A program made the position numbers and the translations under genes. A model generated the notes under the pieces. It worked only from the letters and a program-made list of their open reading frames with translations, made no database searches and was not told the DNA's origin. From positions 1 to 29,308 of the forward strand of contig CAZEBR010000020.1 in assembly GCA_964510375.1 (NCBI GenBank): a DNA stretch of 29,308 nucleotides, in the 5' to 3' direction. The number at the start of each line of letters is the position of its first letter. Position 1 is the stretch's first letter. The stretch comes from CAYLJV01 sp964510375. Its GTDB lineage: Archaea > Hadarchaeota > Hadarchaeia > Hadarchaeales > JAGGTB01. Of the stretch, positions 22,580-29,308 are shown in pieces.

Positions 22580-23362
22580 TTAAAAATCAAAAATCCTGTT
22601 CTTTATCATATCTATTGATTCAATCCCCTTACCCTCTTCCAGATAGTCCAGAGGCGACTTTCCTTCTAAATCAGCATCGATAAAAGATTCATCGTACGGC
22701 AGGGCTCCCAAAACGGGTATATCCATCTCTTCAAGCTTATTTCTAACTATCTTCTCTTTCTCGTTATCCTTAACTTTATTTATTATCGCTGCCAGCTCGC
22801 TTATCCCTATATCACTGGCCAAATCTTTTATCCTCCCCGCGGTATCGATAGATTTCTGTCCAGGTTCAACGACGATAATAATTTTATCTACGCTATCGGC
22901 AGTCCCCCGCCCCAAATGTTCTATTCCTGCTTCCATATCCAGAATTATAGCATCTTTCTCCCCCTTTGCAAGATGTCTCAAAAGGGCCCTCAGAAATGCT
23001 GAAGCGGGACACATGCAACCTGTACCACCCTCGTCGACAGTACCCATTAGAACCAAGTCCACTCCATCAGGAGTCGGAATTCCGAACTTTTCCACGATAT
23101 CATCTACTTTTGGATTTAGTTTAAATACTCCCGATACCGCGTCCCTCCCCGCCGATGTCCCCGTCCTTTCAGCAATTAGTTCCTTTTTCTCCGCAACTGG
23201 GGTTACGTCAGTAACCTCCACCCCAAGGATGGAGCCCAAATTGAGATCCGGATCAGCATCGACAGCTAACACGTCACGACCTTCTCTAGCAAGCAATCTG
23301 GCAAGCACTCCAGAAATGGTCGTCTTGCCGACTCCACCTTTTCCAGTTATTGCGATTCTCAT
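22580..23362 (-). CDS. cooC: CooC/AcsF-type nickel-insertion ATPase
   Basis: 260 residues from the ATG at 23362. The product starts MRIAITGKGGVGKTT, the deviant Walker A of the SIMIBI class, and GAGGTGG (23371-23377) lies eight bases upstream. A longer frame to 23428 would add 22 hydrophobic residues unknown in the family. Later features are VDADPDLNLGSILG, the CxC pair Cys116 and Cys118 in GTGCMCPASAFLRALL, and ILDMEAGIEHLGRG. The CxC is the metal-binding pair of CooC1 in Carboxydothermus. The protein inserts Ni into the C-cluster of CO dehydrogenase (or the A-cluster of acetyl-CoA synthase) using ATP. It is convergent with CooT. Confidence 0.92.
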   Translation of the reverse strand: MRIAITGKGGVGKTTISGVLARLLAREGRDVLAVDADPDLNLGSILGVEVTDVTPVAEKKELIAERTGTSAGRDAVSGVFKLNPKVDDIVEKFGIPTPDGVDLVLMGTVDEGGTGCMCPASAFLRALLRHLAKGEKDAIILDMEAGIEHLGRGTADSVDKIIIVVEPGQKSIDTAGRIKDLASDIGISELAAIINKVKDNEKEKIVRNKLEEMDIPVLGALPYDESFIDADLEGKSPLDYLEEGKGIESIDMIKNRIFDF

Positions 23363-23485
23363 TAAGTTAACCACCTCACTTTGCAATGGAGATGCCTCTA
23401 TCAAAAAGATAAGGGTGAATATCTCCACGGAATAAATTAAAATTTGAATTTTTATGAAAGAGTTAACTACCCACCACCGTTTACC

Positions 23486-23497
23486 TCCTCCGGAGGA
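23486..23497. promoter_or_regulatory. 12-base perfect palindrome upstream of cooC
   Basis: TCCTCCGGAGGA is an exact inverted repeat, 124 bases before the cooC ATG and about 40 bases upstream of an AT-rich box (about 23436-23450) that could be the cooC TATA. It could be a regulator-binding site. No gene follows its GGAGGA on either strand. Confidence 0.35.
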
Positions 23498-23590
23498 ATA
23501 TTTATCATCCTTTTTATTAATTAAGACTTTTTTCTTGCCTTTAACAAAATTATAAGTGATTTTAGAGTTTTTTATTTCTGAAATAGAGTT

Positions 23591-23597
23591 AAAAAAA
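23591..23597 (-). terminator. T7 tract after the second RAM-domain gene
   Basis: Seven consecutive T on the minus strand, 39 bases after the stop codon, with a further T-rich stretch beyond. Confidence 0.45.
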
Positions 23598-23635
23598 GAA
23601 ATGAGAGATAGGATTATTTTTGTCCGGCCCTAGAT

Positions 23636-23893
23636 TCAGAGACGTTCTCTTCTAACTCTACGGAGAGAGATAAAATCATGAGTTGTCGTTCCTTTGACAC
23701 CGTTGATGTTTCTGATTTCCTCTATTAGTACTCTCCTTATTTCATCCTGAGAATCAGATTCCAATATAGCCATTATATCGTAATCTCCTGTTATCACTTC
23801 TCTCTTTTTTATAGAATCAATGTCTTTTAGACTATCGAGGACATCGAGAGCTTCTCCAGACTTAGTTTCTATCAAAATTAATGCACCAGGCAA
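23636..23893 (-). CDS. Stand-alone Lrp/AsnC ligand-binding (RAM) domain protein, second copy
   Basis: 85 residues, a paralogue of the protein at 8724: both share the opening GALILI, a VLDxxKDxDSI stretch and TGxYDIMAIxExD. It lacks a helix-turn-helix. Unlike the first copy it ends in a strongly basic tail (SLRRVRRERL), which might contact nucleic acid. The start is a TTG at 23893, with GGGGTT five bases upstream; the homology begins exactly there. It is monocistronic with its own AT-rich upstream region and a T7 tract downstream. It sits between cooC and the acyl-CoA synthetase. Its ligand and target are unknown. Confidence 0.88.
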   Translation of the reverse strand: MPGALILIETKSGEALDVLDSLKDIDSIKKREVITGDYDIMAILESDSQDEIRRVLIEEIRNINGVKGTTTHDFISLRRVRRERL

Positions 23894-24273
23894 ATTTTAA
23901 CCCCAATACTAACTCACTAATTATTAAAAAAATAATTTTCCATAGAATCACCAAACCAATCCGAGAAATTGTCCGTAATCTCGATCTTTCCAAGAACCTA
24001 CCTATTTTTGGAACTATGGGTTCTAGTTACCCTTATATTCAAGAGTTTTGAGGAGTGTAAGATTTTATCCGAATATACGGTTTTTTTCTGTATATATCCA
24101 AAAATACATATCCGTGTACATGTGTTTTTTTTGTATTCCTATATATGGAACATCTAAATTGCTTAATTTTTTTACACGACTGATAAAAACACTCAATAAG
24201 CCTTTACGATATCAAACCACCTTTCATAGGTGTTGCTTTAGAGAAGTAGTTAATTCTTCTAAAAAGTTAATTT
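23894..24273. other. AT-rich intergenic stretch with T tracts
   Basis: 380 bases without a convincing gene. The part next to 23893 holds the upstream region of the RAM-domain gene. Three plus-strand T runs occur at 24081-24087, 24125-24132 and 24167-24173, spaced 44 and 42 bases apart, although no plus-strand gene precedes them. The first two follow a shared TATCCG. Confidence 0.6.
24066..24132 (+). repeat. Two imperfect copies of a T-tract element
   Basis: TATCCG followed by 9-10 bases and a run of 7-8 T appears at 24066 and again at 24109, 43 bases apart. The bases between are similar but not identical. It could be a small duplicated element, or chance in AT-rich DNA. Confidence 0.3.
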
Positions 24274-26973
24274 TTAAACTTCCCCGTTAGGTCCGAGTTC
24301 GAGGATTACCTTCACCGTATCTTCGCTCTCGATTTTTGTTTTGAAGCCGAGCTTCTTACAGAGATTAATCATCGGGCCATTTCTTCTAAGTACTGCACCC
24401 CAAATTTTCTCCAACTCACGATCCCTAGCTATTAGGATAATAGATTCTAACAATTTTTGACCCAAACCAAGTCTTTGCCATGGATCGCCGACGACTACAG
24501 CAAACTCCCCAGTATTCTCTCCAGGCTCAATAATTAACCTGCCCATACCGATTATTTTGTTTTCGTCCTCGAGTTCACCCACAATTGCTATTTCTCTTCT
24601 GTAGTCTATATTCGCGTATTTCACTATGTCCTCGTGCGTGATCTCCTTCATAGGACAAAAGAATCTGTGCCTCCAAGTCTCCTTCGAAAACGCGTCAAAA
24701 AGATCAAGAAGTAAGGGCTCGTCTTCCGGTTTTATGGGTCTAACTTTAATTTTTCGACCATCCTTAAGTTCCACCCTTCGAATATACTTTAGAGGATAAG
24801 GCTCTATAATGAGGTGTTCATGAGGCTCAGTTTTACTCGGTATGTTATCGCTATCCAATACTATGTTTGCATCCACAACAGTAAAATCGTCATCCTTCCC
24901 TAACAAATCTACATTCATTTCCTCGATTTCCGAAAAATCTATAACAATCTGAGATAAACGGGCTAGGTATTCTTGAAGGGATTCTATAGACTTTGAAATG
25001 TCAGAGTTGCTTCTTTCGAGCTGATCGATTACTTTCGTTCTTTCTATCAATCTTCTGGCGTGAATCTGATTGAGTGGAGGAAAATCCAAAGATTTGTCAC
25101 TATATATCTCACCGCCCACATCGCCTTTTCCGAATATAATTACAGACCCAAACCGAGGATGTTTCTTAGATCCTAGCTCTAATCTACAGTTCGGGTTCTT
25201 TATCATTTTTTGAACCGATATTCCTCTTATATCGGCCTCCGGATAATTTTCCTGACAAGTTTTCAAGATCCTTTTGCAAGAACTCCTTACCTCGTCTTCG
25301 GAAGAAATGCTGAACTCAACAGCTCCAATTTCTTCTCTATTTTCTATATCTGGCGAACGGACTTTCAATGCTATTGGAAATCCTATATCTTTGGCCAGTT
25401 CAACAGCTTTTTCTGGAGTTTTGGCGATGTACGTCTGTACGACCGGTATACTGTAAGTCTGAAGAAATGTTTTAGACTCATCTTCCATCAGTACATTTCG
25501 ATCTTCTCCCGATAATCTCTCTATTATTGTTTTAAGATACTTTCTTTGATGAAGATGGTGATCAAGAGGCAAATTATCTGTTTCTAGTGGTTTTGGTGTT
25601 CGATAAAGATCTTTTCTATTTCTGAAGTACTCGTACATATACATATAAGTTTTTATTCCCTCTTCCGGCGTGTTTACGACTGGAATTCCAGCTTTTCTAA
25701 GTTTTTTCCTATTTTCTTCATTTGTTTCTTTTCCCATCCAACAAGCTATAATGGGCTTATTTCTTTTTCCAGAAAATTTAGTTAGTACTTTTCTTAGTTC
25801 CGGAGGATTAACAGGGCCATGAAGGCTGTATATGACAAGCACACCATCTACATTCTCATCCTCCAAGCACGCTTTTATGGAACTTTCATAGTAATCTTCA
25901 GTTGCTTCGCTAGAGATATCCACGGGGTTTGATCTGGAAGCGAAGGAGGGTAGATGATCGTTTAAAGTTTCCTTCGTGGATTCGGAAAGTTTTGCTAACT
26001 TTCCTCCGTTGTCCAGAAGCGTATCGATAGCCATTACTCCAAGACCCCCACCATTCGTTACTATAGCCAAATTAGGTCCTCTAGGAAAACATTCCTTGGC
26101 CAAAGCTTCGGAACAGAGAAAAAGATCATTAATTTCGTTAACCCGAACAACACCGCTCCTCATGAAAAAGGGGTCGTAAATCGAATCATCGCCGGATGGA
26201 GAACCCACATGAGAGTTAATAGCCTGAATGCTTTCTTCATACCTACCCGGCTTCTCAAGAATTATTGGCTTATTTTTAGAGTAACTCTTGGCTGCACTCA
26301 TGAACTTCTTAGGATTTCGAATTGACTCCACATGCATCAAAATTGTTCTAGTCCTAGGGTCCTTACCGAGATAATTTATAAGGTCTCCAAAATCTACATC
26401 AATCATATTTCCGACAGAAATAAAGCTACTAAAACCCTCATCTTCCGAACCTCTTCTACTCAAGACGGTAGGTACCAAAGCTCCGCTTTGAGAGATAAAT
26501 GCTGTCTTACCCGACTTTTTCATCTCTTCCGAAACACTAGCATTCAAATCCGAAGAGGGACGCATCAAGCCTAATGAATTTGGGCCTAGAATCCGCATTC
26601 CATACTCTTCCCTTTTCTTTTCCAACGCTTTCTCGAGCCTTTCACCGGCAGCACCAGTCTCACTAAAACCCGAAGATATAACTATGGAAGCTGGAACATC
26701 TGACTTGCCGCATTCTTCCACTACTCCCGGAACTGTCCGAGCGGGTGTAGCTATCACAGCTAAATCTATATCCCTATCTATATCTTGAATGCTGGAAAAA
26801 GTCAGGAGATCAAAAACCTTTTCTCTATTTGGATTCACCGCATAGACATTATCCTTGGATCGGTTCATTAGATTTAAAGTAAGAATCCTACCTAGGGATT
26901 TCTCTCTTTCAGTTGCCCCGATGATAGCGATAGAATCAGGGCAAAAAAACTTGTCCAAATTTTTAATACTCAT
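24274..26973 (-). CDS. Acyl-CoA synthetase (ADP-forming) fused to a GNAT acetyltransferase domain
   Basis: 899 residues. Domains: CoA-binding Rossmann (about 1-130, SIAIIGATEREKSLGRIL), two succinyl-CoA-ligase-like domains (about 150-450, FISQSGALVPT; LAIVTNGGGLGVMAIDTLLD), an ATP-grasp domain (about 500-730) and a C-terminal GNAT domain (about 755-895, with GDPWQRLGLGQKLLE as the acetyl-CoA loop). This is the layout of bacterial Pat/PatZ protein acetyltransferases, whose synthetase part is usually inactive. Here His255 in SHVGSPSGDD lines up with the phosphorylated histidine of archaeal ADP-forming acetyl-CoA synthetases, so that part may be active. It may be an ATP-making ligase, a lysine acetyltransferase, or both. 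It is monocistronic, with no clear ribosome-binding site before the ATG. Confidence 0.92.
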   Translation of the reverse strand: MSIKNLDKFFCPDSIAIIGATEREKSLGRILTLNLMNRSKDNVYAVNPNREKVFDLLTFSSIQDIDRDIDLAVIATPARTVPGVVEECGKSDVPASIVISSGFSETGAAGERLEKALEKKREEYGMRILGPNSLGLMRPSSDLNASVSEEMKKSGKTAFISQSGALVPTVLSRRGSEDEGFSSFISVGNMIDVDFGDLINYLGKDPRTRTILMHVESIRNPKKFMSAAKSYSKNKPIILEKPGRYEESIQAINSHVGSPSGDDSIYDPFFMRSGVVRVNEINDLFLCSEALAKECFPRGPNLAIVTNGGGLGVMAIDTLLDNGGKLAKLSESTKETLNDHLPSFASRSNPVDISSEATEDYYESSIKACLEDENVDGVLVIYSLHGPVNPPELRKVLTKFSGKRNKPIIACWMGKETNEENRKKLRKAGIPVVNTPEEGIKTYMYMYEYFRNRKDLYRTPKPLETDNLPLDHHLHQRKYLKTIIERLSGEDRNVLMEDESKTFLQTYSIPVVQTYIAKTPEKAVELAKDIGFPIALKVRSPDIENREEIGAVEFSISSEDEVRSSCKRILKTCQENYPEADIRGISVQKMIKNPNCRLELGSKKHPRFGSVIIFGKGDVGGEIYSDKSLDFPPLNQIHARRLIERTKVIDQLERSNSDISKSIESLQEYLARLSQIVIDFSEIEEMNVDLLGKDDDFTVVDANIVLDSDNIPSKTEPHEHLIIEPYPLKYIRRVELKDGRKIKVRPIKPEDEPLLLDLFDAFSKETWRHRFFCPMKEITHEDIVKYANIDYRREIAIVGELEDENKIIGMGRLIIEPGENTGEFAVVVGDPWQRLGLGQKLLESIILIARDRELEKIWGAVLRRNGPMINLCKKLGFKTKIESEDTVKVILELGPNGEV

Positions 26974-27145
26974 GTTCGTAATGTTTTATCCTTTTATTTA
27001 CTAAATCTCTTTCTACACTTTGAAAGTCCCGTTCAATACTCACCCTCAGCTACATGATAAACACAATCTTAAATTGACTAATAGAAAAATGAAAGCAGTA
27101 AAGCAAAGTTCAATAGAAAATAAGTAGGAAGAAACACGCGCAAGC

Positions 27146-28129
27146 TTAATTGGAAAGCTTTTTCTCCTTCCACTCTTCCAGAAGAATATTATCTCTCTTT
27201 GTCAAGATTTTACTCATTATATCGATTGGACATGCCTTCATACAGTGACGACATCCAGTACAATCTTGATAGTCCGAAATGACTATCTCATCTCCCATCT
27301 CTAAAATACCAGTTTCAGTCTTTTCACAAGCTTCCACACAATCCCCACAAAGCTTTCGACATTTCCCCGATAATTCCCCGGCTTTCCTCTCGTCTTTGGT
27401 CAATTCCAAATCCAAACCAGCTGCTTTTTTCACGGCTCGCCTTACTATGTATCCAGCACGATGAAGTATGGTCTCCCCCAATATCGGATCTTTCATCATA
27501 TCGGCTGTACATGGATGAGAGTGCCAAGCCTTATTCACCCGGTCCTCTAACTCCAGCATATCGGAACACTCAAAGGAAGCGGGAGCTCTGACAATTCTAT
27601 CTGCAACGGAAAGAGTACTCCCGCAAGGAGCGGTTGTTACAACTCTAACATCAGCTATCCGGCCTTCTTCCACATCAATATCTAGCTCAGGTTTTCCAAT
27701 TCCGTACTCATTCACAAATTTTCGAATGGATTTTCTCCCCCTCCCTTCCAACGCACAAAAAGGTCGTGGAAACGCAATATCCATCCCACTTTTTTCCATC
27801 CTTCTCTTCACCTGATTGAGCGTTCCCATTTGATACCAATCAGAATCCTCAATGGGTACAATAACCCCAGACGCATTCATCCTTTCGGCAATATCGGGCA
27901 GAGTATGAATATATGAACCTATCCCTATTGCAAGGACGATGTCACAACTCTGAGGCAAATCTTCGGGTAGATTTTTCTCCACATTATCGATGAATGATGG
28001 GCTGGAAATTTTAACATCATCTGGTACTGAATCTATCCCAACTATCCCTTCCGTCATTCCTGAAAATTTGCTTATGGTCCTTACGACCCTGTCCACAAAA
28101 GAATTATTTTGAAGTATGTATACTTTCAT
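27146..28129 (-). CDS. DUF166-family protein with a C-terminal 2[4Fe-4S] ferredoxin domain
   Basis: 327 residues from the ATG at 28129, which gives MKVYILQNNSFVDRV. GGTG stands seven bases upstream of it; the ATG two codons earlier would be too close. Residues 1 to about 240 match DUF166, an archaeal family of unknown function (CDIVLAIGIGSYIHTLPDIA; GVIVPIEDSDW; VVTTAPCGSTLSVADRIV; KAWHSHPCTADM). Conserved Cys and His in the last two blocks could bind a metal or cluster. The C-terminus carries CRKLCGDCVEAC (spacing 3-2-3) and CTGCRHCMKACP (spacing 2-2-3 then Pro), so two clusters are likely. It faces away from NuoE/NuoF-like genes. A redox role is likely; the substrate is unknown. Confidence 0.82.
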   Translation of the reverse strand: MKVYILQNNSFVDRVVRTISKFSGMTEGIVGIDSVPDDVKISSPSFIDNVEKNLPEDLPQSCDIVLAIGIGSYIHTLPDIAERMNASGVIVPIEDSDWYQMGTLNQVKRRMEKSGMDIAFPRPFCALEGRGRKSIRKFVNEYGIGKPELDIDVEEGRIADVRVVTTAPCGSTLSVADRIVRAPASFECSDMLELEDRVNKAWHSHPCTADMMKDPILGETILHRAGYIVRRAVKKAAGLDLELTKDERKAGELSGKCRKLCGDCVEACEKTETGILEMGDEIVISDYQDCTGCRHCMKACPIDIMSKILTKRDNILLEEWKEKKLSN

Positions 28130-28135
28130 CTCCAT

Positions 28136-28324
28136 GCACCTTTTGAGCGAAATCCCATCCTCAAGCTAATTAGAATTTATTTTATTACAGAGGTTTTTAA
28201 AGCAAGTTTTTTTGAGAAATGATCAGTATAAGATAACCCTAATAAAGGGCTTTTTTGGAAAGGTATAACCCAATGCCCAAACAGGAGAGTAAATGGACCG
28301 AATTCAAAAAGAAGGGAAGTAAGT
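28136..28324. promoter_or_regulatory. Divergent promoter region between DUF166 and NuoE-like genes
   Basis: AT-rich boxes lie on both strands. On plus these are GGTTTTTAAAG near 28192-28202 and a short CCCT ... AGGG stem followed by CTTTTTT at 28236-28255. On minus, TAATAAAATAAATT near 28173-28187 could serve DUF166. No single box stands out. Confidence 0.35.
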
Positions 28325-29038
28325 ATGCAAGTAGCCTCAAGACGAGATAAAGAAGAAAAAAGAGATCTCCCCACAATGGAAGTGACGGGAGAAGACCTTC
28401 AAAAAATAGACTCAATACTAAACAAACATGGCAGAGAAAAGAGCTCACTCATAAACATACTTCACGCGTTGCAAGACGAATATCACTATTTGCCTCAAGA
28501 ACTAATGGAGATTTTATCTCAGGAACTAGATATTCCATATACGAAAATTTTTGCCCTCGGGACTTTCTATGATGCATTTTTCATGAAACCTCTAGGAAAA
28601 TACAAGATCGATGCCTGCATGGGGACCACTTGTTACAACGAAGGAGCCTCGGAGATACTTGAAGCTCTCGAAGATTATGTCGATATCGAAAGAGGAAACA
28701 CAAGAGAGGATGGGCTCTTCACACTAATAGGAGTCCATTGCTTAGGGTGCTGTTCCATAGCTCCGGCTATGAGAATCGAAAAGGAAAACGAGGAAGAAAT
28801 ACACGGTTCCTTAACGCCGGAGAAAGCCGTTAAAATTGTCTCAGAAATCGAGGAATCGGAGAAGGAGTTTGAAGTGACGGATAATCTCATTCAGAAAACA
28901 TTGGGCTACATAAAGAAAAAGAACGGTAAAATCGACGGTGCTGAAGCTGCGGAGTATTTAAATTTAGAGGAACATCAATTCGAGGAAGTTATTGAAGAAA
29001 TGAAAAAGAAAGGTATTATAAAAAGCCGAAAAGAATAG
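28325..29038 (+). CDS. NuoE-like [2Fe-2S] subunit with a C-terminal helical extension
   Basis: 237 residues. Residues about 25-170 are the 24-kDa subunit of NADH:quinone oxidoreductase, bifurcating hydrogenases and NAD-linked formate dehydrogenases: a helical N-domain (ILHALQDEYHYLPQELMEIL) and a thioredoxin-like domain with Cys98, Cys103, Cys139 and Cys143 (CMGTTC and GVHCLGCC) for one [2Fe-2S] cluster. About 60 residues follow (KTLGYIKKKNGKIDGAEAAE ... EVIEEMKKKGIIKSRKE) that look like a small winged-helix unit and are not part of a standard NuoE. An alternative ATG at 28376 would remove 17 residues. It is followed 14 bases later by a NuoF-like gene, so the two form one operon. Confidence 0.92.
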   Translation: MQVASRRDKEEKRDLPTMEVTGEDLQKIDSILNKHGREKSSLINILHALQDEYHYLPQELMEILSQELDIPYTKIFALGTFYDAFFMKPLGKYKIDACMGTTCYNEGASEILEALEDYVDIERGNTREDGLFTLIGVHCLGCCSIAPAMRIEKENEEEIHGSLTPEKAVKIVSEIEESEKEFEVTDNLIQKTLGYIKKKNGKIDGAEAAEYLNLEEHQFEEVIEEMKKKGIIKSRKE

Positions 29039-29052
29039 AGGAGATTTCAATA

Positions 29053-29308
29053 TTGAAAATAAAAAATTTTGAGAACCTAGAAAGTATAAAAAAGAAGGGT
29101 GCAAAATCCCTCCACCCTAGAAAACCCAAATTTAGATTTGGAGAGGCTTCCTGCGGAATAGGAGCAGGAATTACAGCAGCAAAAAAGAAAATGGAGGACG
29201 AAAGGATCCAGGAAAAGATTGGGAGAGCTTCAACTGTAGGATGTATCGGAGCTGGCTATGCAGAACCTCTCGTAGAACTAGACCTTCCGGGAAGAGCCAG
29301 AGTTCTCT
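29053..29308 (+). CDS. NuoF-like flavoprotein subunit, 5' part only
   Basis: The first 85 codons of a gene continuing past the window. The NuoF/HndC type normally carries FMN, an NADH site and an iron-sulphur cluster. What is seen is the N-terminal thioredoxin-like segment: FRFGEASCGIGAGITAAKKK, then STVGCIGAGYAEPLVELDLP. In many relatives the second block reads CxGxC; here it is CIGAG, so one potential cluster ligand is Gly. The start is a TTG at 29053, seven bases after GGAGAT (29040-29045); no ATG in frame precedes the conserved region. It lies 14 bases after the NuoE-like stop. Confidence 0.88.
   Translation, partial: MKIKNFENLESIKKKGAKSLHPRKPKFRFGEASCGIGAGITAAKKKMEDERIQEKIGRASTVGCIGAGYAEPLVELDLPGRARVL

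Noticed and set aside
23363..23428. Longer CooC with 22 extra hydrophobic N-terminal residues
   Set aside because: The GAGGTGG site and the family N-terminus both place the start at 23362.
24048..24290. Plus-strand open frame in the intergenic AT-rich stretch
   Set aside because: Phe/Tyr/Ser-rich translation of AT-rich DNA, overlaps the end of the acyl-CoA synthetase gene, and matches nothing recognisable.
28274..28351. A 25-codon open frame (MPKQESKWTEFKKKGSKYAS...) just upstream of NuoE
   Set aside because: It overlaps the NuoE start in another frame and lacks a convincing ribosome-binding site. A leader peptide is possible but unsupported.

Overview
The window is archaeal. It carries the archaeal/eukaryotic-type translation set (S27ae, S24e, S6e, S28e, L24e, L7Ae, S2, aIF2 gamma, aIF5B), Spt4 and Rpo7, the Kae1/Bud32 pair, an archaeal-type glutamyl-tRNA synthetase, and the isoprenoid lipid genes for isopentenyl phosphate kinase, type 2 IPP isomerase and GGPP synthase. 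Gene order is euryarchaeal in style. Proteins are rich in Asp/Glu, several ribosomal proteins carry acidic extensions, and GTG/TTG starts are common. Together with signs of CO dehydrogenase maturation and NuoE/NuoF-type electron transfer, this fits an uncultured anaerobic, possibly salt-adapted euryarchaeal lineage (MSBL1-like is my guess, not shown). Two runs of exactly 10 N mark scaffold gaps; one breaks the S27ae gene.

Layout, left to right: (1) 1-1926, minus strand: XTP/dITP pyrophosphatase (partial), Bud32, Kae1, all overlapping. (2) 2070-3401, plus strand: a long coiled-coil protein of unknown function. (3) 3405-8240, minus: S27ae, S24e, GTP-dependent dephospho-CoA kinase, then a FucI-like protein and a methyltransferase, then Spt4 and Rpo7. 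(4) 8241-8954: a 483-base gene-poor stretch with a scaffold gap, followed by a small stand-alone Lrp/AsnC-type (RAM) domain protein. (5) 9046-13783, minus: membrane pyrophosphatase, PIN nuclease, aIF2 gamma, a membrane-anchored pilin-like protein, S6e. (6) 13783-16427, minus: aIF5B, L24e, S28e, L7Ae. (7) 16518-21974, minus: GltX, GGPP synthase, type 2 IPP isomerase, isopentenyl phosphate kinase, S2. (8) 22247-23893: CooT and CooC nickel proteins facing each other, then a second RAM protein. (9) 24274-26973: a 899-residue acyl-CoA synthetase (ADP-forming)/GNAT fusion. (10) 27146-29308: a DUF166-ferredoxin protein divergent from NuoE-like and NuoF-like genes (the last runs off the window).

Regions 1-6 together are the widespread archaeal cluster running S6e - aIF2 gamma - PIN - Rpo7 - Spt4 - DUF359 - S24e - S27ae - Kae1/Bud32. 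Here it is interrupted at four joints by non-translation genes: the pilin-like protein, the pyrophosphatase plus RAM protein, the methyltransferase plus FucI-like protein, and the coiled-coil protein. Ndk is missing from its usual place before aIF5B. Mevalonate kinase and RNase J are missing from the S2-IPK-Fni-IdsA run.

The right-hand third is metabolic. CooT/CooC point to a Ni-dependent CO dehydrogenase elsewhere in the genome. The NuoE/F pair and the DUF166-ferredoxin protein point to low-potential electron transfer. The ACD-GNAT fusion points to acyl-CoA-linked ATP formation or protein acylation. A K+-dependent, Na+-type pyrophosphatase would recover energy from PPi as an ion gradient. 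No CRISPR array, complete mobile element, rRNA or tRNA gene was seen.
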